Shown: piece by piece, positions 55,771 through 64,000 of the stretch
Layout: each line of letters opens with the position of its first letter
Numbering within the stretch: the stretch's first letter is position 1
Assembly (NCBI GenBank): GCA_963576565.1
Contig: OY755045.1
Coordinates: forward strand, 36,352,667-36,416,666
From: Aspidapion aeneum
Lineage: Eukaryota > Arthropoda > Insecta > Coleoptera > Brentidae
Length of the DNA stretch: 64,000 bases
Direction of reading: 5' to 3'
Translations under genes and position numbers: made by a program
The notes under the pieces: model-generated
Told to the model about the DNA's origin: nothing
Database searches by the model: none
What the model saw: only the letters and a program-made list of their open reading frames with translations

Positions 55771-58075
55771 ATTGGATACTCTACAAATTAACCTTCTAAA
55801 CAGCATACATGATGTAATAGCCTTAACAGAGACCTGGCTTAATGATAAATTTTATACGTCAGAATTTTGCATAAATGGTATGATCACGTTGAGAAAAGAC
55901 AGAAACAGTTTACTGACAGGGAAAAATGATGGTGGGGGTGTATTTTTGGCTTTAAAGAATACTTTATATTTAATTTAATTTACATTGTACCTAACAGCCC
56001 TTTAGACGTATAAGAAAATTTTTTTGAAAAAATAGAAATAAACATAATAGGTAAGGTGAATTCAAACTTTATTATAATAGGTGATTTTAATGTACCAGGT
56101 TATATAAACGAGTCCTCGAATAATAATATTGTAAACAATTTAAGGAGTTTTCTGGCTTTTAACAATCTTTGTCAGTTTAATAATATTAAGAACATCAATA
56201 ATGTATTACTTGATCTTGTTTTTGGGTCTTTTGATAACATATCTGTTAGACAAACTGATGATCAAATGGTGCCAATAGATAACAACCATCCATGTTTGGA
56301 TATTAGACTATCAGTAAAAACATCGCAAAGAGACTGCAAATTAGTGCTAAAACTAAGTTTAATTTTAAAAAAGCCAATTTTTTACTAATTTATGAGCTTC
56401 TTAGGCAACAAGTTTGGGATGATTTATCAAGCGTTACTAACGTCACTTGAAGCTTTCTATAAAATTGAGAAGTGTGTACCTAGATCGACTCAAAAAGGTA
56501 AAAACTACCCAACTTGGTTTAACTATGAAATAATTAAACTACTTAAACAAAAACATACTTGCTTTCTAAAATCGCGAGAATACAAGTCTCAGTTTTGGAA
56601 ATCCAAATACAGTAACCTAAGAGAATTAATAAAGAATAAAATAAAGGCCGCTCGTGCCAAATACCCAATAGATATAGAAGCGAGTCTTAAATTTAACCCT
56701 AAACTTTTCTGGTAATTTCTTAAAAGTTTTAAATACTGTCTTGACTTGTCAGATGAAATGACGTTTGAAAATCAAACATACACGGGAACGAATAATATTG
56801 CCGATGGCTTAGCCTCATACTTTAAGTCCGTTTTTATTGACAATGACAATATTAATCTCACCCCTACAAATAAATTTAAATCCTACTTTTTTGAGAAAGA
56901 TATATCCATTTTAGAGATAGAAAAAGCTATTAATAAACTGAAACCCAATAAGTCTATTGGGCATGATGGTATTCCTGCTTTTATAATAAAAGGGTGTAAA
57001 GAGTTTTTGCTTGTTCCTTTGCGAATTTTATTTAATATCATGCTTAAAACGTCAACTTTTCCAGATAAATGGAAGCTAGTGGTCCAAGACAAAAAATTGA
57101 GAACTATCGGCCTTTAACAATAGTATGCGCAATCTCAAAAATTTTCGAAATCATAATATTTGATAGACTTTTTGCAGAAGTGTCAAATAAAATATCTCCC
57201 AGACAGCATGGCTTCTTACCCAAAAGATCTACCTTTACAGATCTAACAATCTTCTCTCAATACGTACATGTGGCTTTAAACAGAAAAAGTCAAGTTATTA
57301 AAAGGCTTTTGATAAAGTAAGTCACAGCACTATCTTGGATGGACTAACTGGAATGGATGTTTCTCCATACCTAACTAACTTAATACAATCTTATTTGGGA
57401 ACTAGCACATATATCAGTTCGTGGAATTAAAAGGTAGCAGGTCTACTATTTATATAAGTTCTTCTGGTGTGCCCCAAAGGTCTAATCTCGGACCACTTCT
57501 TCTAATTATTGCCTTCAACAAAATTATTTCTAAGGTAAAAAATGTGGAATCATTGGCATTTGCCGATGATTTTAAATTGTTTGTTGAAGTTTTCTCATTG
57601 GAGGATTCTGAAACATTCCAAAGTGAATTTCAGGACACAGCTCTATATTGCCAGGAAAATGGTTTTAACTTAAATTTGGGTAAATGGTTTTGTTCGTCAT
57701 TTAGTCGTAACAAAAACCCAATTGAATTTGATTATACAATAAATAATGAGAACCTAGAGGTGTAACCTTCGATGCTAATCTTTCATTTTCATCACATATT
57801 ATTTCTAAAATTAGGAGTGCCCAGAAAGTTGCTGGGTTTATTTGTAGAAATACTAAAAGTTTTAACATAGACGTAAGCATATACTTATTTGACAGTCTGG
57901 TATTACCAATACTGGAATATTGAAGTGTTATCTGGTCCCCCCGATATGACATTTGGACTGGTATGATTGAGGGAGTTCAACGAAAATTTTTAAAAGCCAT
58001 GCGCTTTAGAAAGTTTGGGATTTATCCACAAAGAGGTTCTGACAACAACATCTTATTAAAAATATTTGATAGATA
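55712..58075 (+). pseudogene. Non-LTR ORF2 remnant (endonuclease and RT)
   Basis: Endonuclease: YFYQNCCGLKTKLDTLQINL, ALTETWLND, GGGVFLALK (55733-55960) and IIGDFNVPGY (about 56065). Linker: TWFNYEIIKLLKQK (56510). RT: SIGHDGIPAFIIKGC (56950), ENYRPLTIVCAISKIFE (57096), HGFLPKRSTFTDL (57208), KAFDKVSHSTIL (57303), SSGVPQRSNLGPLL (57450) and motif C LAFADDFKLF (57556). Frames break at about 55976, 56387, 56715, 57110, 57320, 57420 and 57765. The residues just before KAFDKV, including the catalytic Asp of motif A, have been lost, and GVPQG is changed to GVPQR. Clearly dead. Confidence 0.85.
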
Positions 58076-58449
58076 ATTACTAAACCAAAGAAGAACTAAA
58101 ATTTTGATATTGACAATAGCTATAAGAAATTCAAAAAAATTATAGATCAAAAAGTGCGCAGCAGTTAATCAATAAGTAATTATGTAATTTGATTTGTTTG
58201 TTATTTATCATCTGTAGAAGTGACGTATTGTATAAAATCTTTTTTTTTTATTTAAGTAAGTATCTGTAATTGGCTTTTTGCTGTAGATACTGTTGAAATA
58301 AGTAAATAAAATAAATAAATACTGCCCCGTATTTCCTGTATTTCCCCTAGCCTGTCTGTACACCAAAAGGAAATATCGAGCCACCCCCCGATGTACCCAC
58401 TAATTTTATTTTGGTTGGTTGTGAGATCTAATCCCTACCTGGTTTTGGT

Positions 58450-58503
58450 TAAGGTCACTATATAATGAAGTTCCTAGAAGGAACTTCGTTATACAGTGAC
58501 CTT
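58450..58503. repeat. 54-bp near-perfect hairpin
   Basis: AAGGTCACTATATAATGAAG TTCCT pairs with AGGAACTTCGTTATACAGTG ACCTT around a 2-4 base loop, with about three mismatches. It could be a tiny palindromic MITE. The outer AAGGTC recalls the ends of 3845-4366 and 8548-8759. Confidence 0.75.
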
Positions 58504-58509
58504 AGTTTT

Positions 58510-59937
58510 GGTAGATGTTTAACTGAAACAGGATTCTAAAATATCTTGCGCTTTTTACAATATTTAAATATTGATACGTATTTAATACGGTAATACATAT
58601 ACAAAGATAGTTTTTCAGTTATTTATTGTTTTTATCGGATTATTTATGTAGTTTTTCGAACTTTAAACCACCTCTCAGACGTGATACTACAATTTGGGAC
58701 TATTTTTTAAAGGAATTCTATGTCTGCATGGACTGACTGGATTTCCAAAAAATGGTATTTAAAAATGCACATAATTTTGACCTTGCATAAGTATTAAAAT
58801 TTTAATTGCATACCCATTTCCTACTCCACTAAATTGTCTCTATACTTATATGGTACCGTATTTTCTCGTCAGGTTAATGTGTTTGCCCCAAAAATCACAA
58901 TGAGTGAATATTATGAATTTACATGCGTATATTGAATATTGAAACAGATGATAAGGAAGCCAAAAAAATTTAAACACTTCCTCAAAGGTGACCTACTACT
59001 AGCATCAGCTAGGTCAGGTTTCATTTGGAATACTTGGCTGAACTAGGGAGACTGACACGACAGAAGAAAATAGAGTGAAATTTTGGGTGCTAGAACACAG
59101 ACGCTGCTTAAGAAAATGGAGATGGAATAGAAATTAGAATCGTAAATAAAAAAATTGGAACAGGGCCAGTTTAATTTATACATTTTGATACACCTTTTTT
59201 TTTGTTGGCCAAGCTCAAAAAGTTATCTCAAAAATTATGAAATTAACTATATGCCAGACAGATAAATGCTTCCTGGCACTACCAGAGATCTTTTTGAAGT
59301 ATAAACTTCTTTAGGCGCGTTTAGCAGTTTTTGTGGGTACTGAATTGGACTGAGCCGTCAGGCTTGGCTATGTAACGCTCATTCGGGTGAAGTCGGCTCG
59401 AGTCGACTAACTGAGATGAAAGCCAGTATTATTAATTTCGCCTTGTTGAAGTTTACACTTCTGCCGTGTGGTCTTAAGCACACACAATTTTTTTTTACTT
59501 TAGAAGAAGCGTAGCGCCCTGTTAAAAAATAACATTTTGGCAAAAAATAAATAAGTTCTTGTATTGGAAAACAGTTATTTCCGATTGGTGATTTATGGTG
59601 ATCACAAAATATTAATTAGATATTTATTTGTTTTAATAACTTTAACTTTAAGTAGCCCCTTTTGTGGCTGGAACTATATAAGTCTACATAAATTATATTT
59701 CCTTTAAAATTTTAATAAACTATTGTCAAAAAATAGCGAATCTTTTTATTTAGAAATATTTCTAATGATGCTAACCCAAACCAATGGCTTGGATAAATTC
59801 AGGCTACTGATAATATATGCTGCGTTCTCAGTGCCATCTCTTTTCTAAGCTTAAAAACACACATTATCAGTTACCATAAGATAAATACGTTTTGATTTGT
59901 TAAAAAAATGCCAAGTAAAAGGCTACGTTAGCACAAG
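58510..59937. other. Noncoding sequence
   Basis: No gene or structured repeat recognised. Confidence 0.4.
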
Positions 59938-60440
59938 TAGTAGTAGTAGTAGTAGTGGTGGGAAGGCCATTTTTTGGTCTAGCGGCTAGGCACACATTAA
60001 ACTCATGCACGTGCCCCTTAGGATGCAAATTTTCTTTCTCTAAGACGACTTAATTTTGCCTGGCATCTCTTTGTCGAAGGCAGAGATCTTTATAAAGCGG
60101 TGGACTCACGCTTTTACACCCCTTCCGAAAGGTGGTCCTGCTACATGTGAGACTTGCATCTATCATCTAACATCGCTATCGTCCCAGCAGAACTTCGTTA
60201 TAGACGATAGACTTCTTTCCTTTTCAGCGGTTCGTCGTGAGTTAACTGTAGGAGATTTTTGCTGGCGCCATCCTGGTATCCACTTTATAGCACTTATAGC
60301 AGGCTCCTGGATTATTATTTTTGGTTCCTCGGCAGGCTGCTCCTGGACTATGCCTGCGTATATTCTCCATATTCAAAGTCAACTTAAATTTTGTTTGCAT
60401 CGCATCGGTAGTTCGATGACGACTGTCACAAAATACAAAT
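59938..60440 (-). mobile_element. Probable retroelement 3' end with (TAG)n tract
   Basis: A (TAG)n/(CTA)n tract at 59938-59956 adjoins a GC-richer 480-bp block, like the triplet-tailed element at 14531-15095. The minus-strand frames are broken and no motif is clear. The plus-strand open frame 60056-60442 is likely incidental. Identity is uncertain. Confidence 0.35.
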
Positions 60441-61269
60441 AATTGTCTTATATTTAAATGAAAAAAAAAATAAACTCCAATTTTGACGTCAAATCACAGC
60501 ATTGACAAATTGTCAACGTCATTTGAAAGCAGTCCCTTTCAAATTTTATTAAAAGCGTCTACTTTTTTTAAGGCAAGCCATACGTTTGGGCAAAATGGCA
60601 GAACGCTTGTAGCAGTCATTTTCCATTAAAGGTTTTAATACGCTTTAGCAGTACAGATATATTTAAGACGTACGTGGTATATGCACTTTCTTATAAGTAT
60701 GGTGTGAATCAAAAAAGTAGAATTAAATGGTGATTTCAGACTTCTACGACATCCTGTATAATTATTTGGCACAGTCATCCGGGATATTTGGGTTTTAAAA
60801 TGAGCGAGTTAAAGGAAACAAAAAAAGTGAACTTCATGCAAGTCGAACAAAAATAGACACCTGTGATTGACAGGTCTATCGCACATGCAAGAATATGAAA
60901 ATTCTCAAATGCAGACAAGATGACACCTAAGCAATTTTAGCGTTGTAATATTTGAAGTTTAAAACATGGTATCCATGAGTTTCCGAATGCTAGGGGTAGA
61001 TAACTTTTTTTTTCTAGGAGGGGGTACTTCCATATAGAAAGTGCTGTTATTTAGTGACCCATAAGACTTTGGATATTTTAGCCAGAAATGCTCGCCGTCC
61101 CCCCTTATATGCGTGCCTGGGGTAACATCATAAGATATGTGGAAAATATCTAAAAAGATTAGGCCTCTTTTTTGAGATTTAAAGTAAACTGTAAATACAG
61201 ATATTTTAATTTAATAAAATTAAAACGTTTTGTTTACCTAAAAAGATAAGTACTTTTAATAAACTTCTG
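60441..61269. other. Noncoding; degraded G-rich MITE
   Basis: 61010-61160 has GGAGGGGGTACTTCC, CCCCCCTTATATGCGTGCC and GATATGTGGAAAATATCTAA in the style of the hAT-like MITE family, without clean ends. No gene. Confidence 0.4.
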
Positions 61270-62395
61270 GAAAAACAGAAAACAATTGTAGACAATAAAA
61301 ATTAAAAACAAAATACCTGTTTTTCGATTTTCCCAGAATATTTTGGGTTAAATATAAACCTTATTACCCATAAATTTTGGGTGGCAGAACAAAGGTCGAA
61401 AGACAAAAGATCAAAAGACAAAAGATCAAGTACAAAAGATCGAAACTACAAAAAATCGAAAAACAAAAGATCGAAAAACAAGAGATTGAAAAGGCAAAAG
61501 ATCAAAAGTATAAAAGATTAACGGTTCGGTTCGGTTCGGTTTGGTTACACGCATTCAAGGATTCCGGGAAAGAAATCAGAAAAGTTTTTTTTAAATATTT
61601 TCGTAAAAGAGATTCTTTAGTCGAACTATAGGATTGGCAAGCCATTGGTTTATTTAACGGTTAGGTAATTTTACCTTACCTGACCTTGCCTAAACTGTTT
61701 ATGTGAATATACCTAGACCTGATACGCGCCATTTTGTATATTTCGATCTTATTTACTTTTTTGCGATCTTCGATCTTTTGCCTTTTGATCTTTCGTCTTT
61801 CGATCTTTTGTACTTTCGATCTTCTGTACTTTCAAACTTTTGTATTCGATCTTTTGTCTTTCGATCTTTGTTCCGTCACCCATAAATTTTGTATTAAACT
61901 TTTTCGATAGGAGATCTAGTTTTGCGAAAAACCGTGAAAAACTTTGCCACCCATAAATGTCTAATTTATTTTATCCTAATAACTCGGATCGAGTCTAATT
62001 TATTTTTTCTACTAGCTGCAATATATCGTCGCTCTACCTGCAAAATGTCGTATGTGAAAAATTCTCGATTTTTTTATTTTCTAGGGTTCCTTTCTGGAAT
62101 AACAGAAAACAGTTATAGAAGATAAACATTAAAACAAAAAACCTGTTTCTCCATTTTTTCCCGGAAAATTTTTGGTTAGGTATGTAAAAACATAATTTTG
62201 TCAAAAGCTGTAAACCATCTTATAACCTATAAATTTTGTATATAACTTTATTTGATAGGAGGTCTGGTTTCACTAAAAACCGTGAAAAACCATTGCCATC
62301 TACAAAAGTCCACTTTATTTAACCCTTATAACTCGGATCAAGTCTAATTTATTTTTCCTGTTAGCTGCAATATATTTTCTTTTATTTAGTCTTTA
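61270..62395. repeat. About 330-bp duplicated unit, first copy interrupted by FB-4
   Basis: Copy 1 (61270-61378 plus 61882-62090) and copy 2 (62091-62395) share AACAGAAAACA(A/G)TT, AACCTGTTT, CATAAATTTT/TATAAATTTT, CGATAGGAGATCT / TGATAGGAGGTCT, AAAAACCGTGAAAAAC and ATAACTCGGATC(G/A)AGTC. Copy 2 has no insertion. Confidence 0.85.
61379..61881. mobile_element. FB-4: foldback element with GATCGAAA arrays
   Basis: Ends GGGTGGCAGAACAAAGGTCG and, inverted, GGGTGACGGAACAAAGATCG. Left array 61392-61515, right array 61755-61875. The interior has a GGTTC run (61523-61545), the cassette GGATTCCGGGAAAGAAATCA with poly-T, and a segment (61630-61745) that is the inverse of 18181-18320 in FB-1. Duplication ATAAATTTT is exact (61370-61378; 61882-61890). 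The adjacent unit has the single unoccupied copy (62229-62237). Confidence 0.92.
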
Positions 62396-62660
62396 TGCTG
62401 TTATTAATTTTTTCCTTTTTTGCCTTTGACTATTTCGAAATGGAGTTGCCAATTACGATGACTATGGACCTTAATCAATCCATCCACCCAATTTTGTTAT
62501 ATAAAAAAATTTTTAGTAACAGTTTTTGAAATATTTTCAAACAAACATTTATCTAACGGGAACTTATTATTATTATTTTTTTAATAGACTCCCATTCTAA
62601 CATAACTTTAACTAAAATTTCTTTAAAAAAATAAAACATCAAATGTACATTGAGAATCAA
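62396..62660. other. Noncoding region downstream of the host gene
   Basis: AT-rich, no feature recognised. It lies beyond the predicted polyadenylation site of the minus-strand gene. Confidence 0.5.
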
Positions 62661-62663
62661 GTC

Positions 62664-62669
62664 TTTATT
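62664..62669 (-). promoter_or_regulatory. Polyadenylation signal AATAAA
   Basis: TTTATT on the plus strand is AATAAA on the minus strand, 106 bp past the stop codon of the structural-protein gene, a normal spacing for a short insect 3' UTR. Confidence 0.65.
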
Positions 62670-62774
62670 TTGCATTCATTACTTAAACCTAACTAAAAAA
62701 CATGGCACAAATCATGTAATCAATAACATTTGAACATTTTTTACAACAAAAATCTACATCAGTCCTAAGCGAGT

Positions 62775-64000
62775 TTAATTTTTCTTAGCGGGCTTCTGTT
62801 CTTTTTTGGCTTCTCTTTTGAAGTAGGTGCTTCCTAAGCTGTTTCCCAAAGCGTTACCACTGAAGCCAACGGTGTGGGAAGAAGAGTGAAGTAGTGGAGC
62901 AGATTGGATAGAGTAAGATGATGATCCGAAGTTACCTGAAGAAAGACCACTGCCAAAGGATGATTCAGAGAATGAACCAGAACCAAGACTAGCTGAAGAG
63001 CTGACGGGTAAAGCAGCGCTGGAGCTAAGGCCTGAGGAGAATCCGTAGTCAGATGAGGAGCTCAAACCACTAGAGTACAAGGAAGGAGAGGCCAAAGAGG
63101 CACCGTATCCGTAGCCAGAGCCGTATCCGTAACCAGCACCATACCCAGCGCCGTACCCAGATGAACCCAATCCTAATCCAGAGCTGTAGGTTGATATAGC
63201 TGGACCGGAACTGAGTCCGTAACCAGCGCCATAAGAAGAGCCGAAACTAGATGAACCTACTCCTAATCCAGAGCTGTAGGTTGATATAGCTGGACCGGAA
63301 CTGACTCCGTACGAAGAACCAAAGTTAGATGAACCTAACCCTAATCCAGAGCTGTAGGTTGAAATAGCTGGGCCAGAGCTGTATCCGTAATTAGCACCGT
63401 ATCCAGAACCATAAGTAGAACCGAAATTAGATAAACCTAATCCTGATCCAGAGTTGTAGCCGCTGTAAGTTGTGGCGGATGAACCACTGTTCAAACTGCT
63501 CTGTAAGGCAGCATGGTCTACATGTGCGTCAGCGCCGGCCACTGGTACGCCTACGTGTTGGGTGTGGGTGATAACCTTTTCTACTTCAACTGGAACTGGG
63601 ACTTTCCTTTCAATGGTGACTTGGTATGGTTTATCTACTACTTGGGGTACTTGTCTGTGGATGGTGAATTGGACTGGTCTGTCGACTGGTACTGCTACTG
63701 GTACTTTCCTTTCAGCAACCACAGTGTATTGCCTGTCTACTACGACGGGTACCTAAAAATATAAATAAATTAGATTTGTTAGCAATTAATGCTAAATAAA
63801 ACCTTCACTAGGAATTTAGAAATCCAGAAGTGTGGCCGTTGAGCGATTAAAAATAAATTATAAGAAGAAGAATTAGGTAGAGATAAATTGTCTGAACAAT
63901 TTTTATTTCACTTACTTTGGATTCAAAAGGCACATTAACTGCCCTTTGGACTGGCACAGCAACTGGATGAGCAACTGGGACCGACACTTGTTTGTTAACA
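62775..64000 (-). CDS. Pro/Val-rich and Gly/Ser/Tyr-rich structural (probably cuticular) protein, 5' partial
   Basis: Two exons are visible: 64000-63916 (28 codons, continuing off the window) and 63752-62775 (325 codons plus TAA). The first 75 or so residues of exon 2, and all of exon 1, are Val-Pro repeats such as VPVAVPVDRPVQFTIHRQVP and VTIERKVPVPVEVEKV, a pattern of secreted insect cuticle and matrix proteins. After AHVDHAALQSSL comes a Gly/Ser/Tyr-rich domain (about 200 residues) with three 26-30-residue repeats containing SGPAISTYSSGLG, and a GYGYGSGYGYG core. It ends with a basic tail (KREAKKEQKPAKKN). No enzyme motif. The signal peptide would be upstream, outside the window. The frame is open, phase-0 spliced and compositionally unlike the transposon debris. 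The role in cuticle is inferred from composition only. Confidence 0.88.
63753..63915 (-). other. 163-bp phase-0 intron of the structural-protein gene
   Basis: Donor CCAAA|GTAAGTG at 63916/63915 and acceptor TATTTTTAG|GTACCC at 63753/63752 on the minus strand. Splicing joins ...PFESK to VPVVVD... without disturbing the Val-Pro pattern on either side. No other frame-preserving junction nearby fits as well. Confidence 0.85.

Larger units (their letters stand above)
53930..58320 (+). mobile_element. Decayed CR1/Jockey-group non-LTR retrotransposon
   Basis: 5' UTR-like segment, ORF1 remnants, ORF2 remnants and a 3' end of AAATAAATAAATA repeats (about 58300-58320). It has many stops and frame changes but near full length (4.4 kb). 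No reliable target duplication; TACT appears at both edges. Clade assignment between CR1 and relatives is tentative. Confidence 0.8.
53802..58389 (-). mobile_element. AGGAAATAC-type element split by a non-LTR insertion
   Basis: The left piece (53802-53925) has GGGATGGCTCAATCGTC, TTTTTACACCAAAAGAAAAT and inverted AGGAAATAC units. The right piece (58322-58389) has GTATTTCC units, TGTACACCAAAAGGAAATAT and CGAGCCACCCCCCG. Together they form one element in the opposite orientation to 29774-30025, with a retrotransposon inside. The flanking duplication is not clear. Confidence 0.7.

Noticed and set aside
63472..63764. Plus-strand open frames over the structural-protein gene
   Set aside because: Antisense of Val-Pro and Gly-rich codons; the minus strand has splice sites, a stop and a poly-A signal.

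Overview
This window looks like nuclear DNA of an insect or other arthropod. It is AT-rich, full of simple repeats and eukaryotic transposons, and has no bacterial-type gene packing. The one convincing host gene lies at the right edge on the minus strand (62775-64000). It is a spliced gene for a Pro/Val-rich then Gly/Ser/Tyr-rich structural protein, most likely cuticular; its 5' part is outside the window. I saw no tRNA, rRNA, CRISPR array or prokaryotic operon. The insect order cannot be fixed from the sequence.

Almost everything else is mobile DNA. Non-LTR retrotransposons include a nearly intact Jockey-like element with ORF1, ORF2, poly-A and target duplications (42526-46940), disabled by one frameshift and one stop codon. 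There is also a decayed CR1/Jockey-group element (about 53930-58320), a 5'-truncated RNase H-bearing I-like element (11619-13690, minus), a short retroelement 3' end with near-perfect target duplication (14531-15095, minus), two RTE-like pieces (34540-34950 minus, 50240-51240 plus) and four pieces of a second endonuclease/reverse transcriptase family (1-1495, 22770-23700, 48748-49575, 51311-51750). Two tRNA-derived SINE-like elements lie at 7865-8196 and 29490-29668. Non-autonomous DNA elements are abundant; several have readable target duplications (8319-8530, 8548-8759, 3845-4366, 52968-53577, 32269-32618).

The most unusual content is a set of foldback elements whose terminal inverted repeats are themselves arrays of 13-15 bp repeats: FB-1 17858-18946, FB-2 33347-34225, FB-3 40930-41270 and FB-4 61379-61881. 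All four have exact 9-bp target duplications. For FB-1, FB-3 and FB-4 a related copy of the unoccupied target is also in the window. FB-1, FB-2 and FB-4 share an interior cassette, yet FB-2 uses a different terminal repeat unit from the others, and FB-1 contains both units. This points to modular exchange of terminal arrays. Two further elements share the architecture with unrelated units (about 51-829 and 29774-30025), and a third such pair of ends (53802-58389) is split by a retrotransposon.

Layout: 1-8.8 kb holds a disrupted RT fragment, MITEs and a SINE. 9-16 kb holds a long foldback and two minus-strand retroelement ends. 16-19.5 kb holds a local tandem duplication with each copy interrupted by a different element. 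20-33 kb is MITE and repeat debris. 33-42 kb holds FB-2, tandem arrays and a 2.2-kb inverted-repeat element containing FB-3. 42.5-47.3 kb is the Jockey element nested in a hAT-like MITE. 47.7-60.5 kb holds more foldbacks and retroelements. 61-62.4 kb is a duplicated unit interrupted by FB-4. 62.6-64 kb is the host gene.
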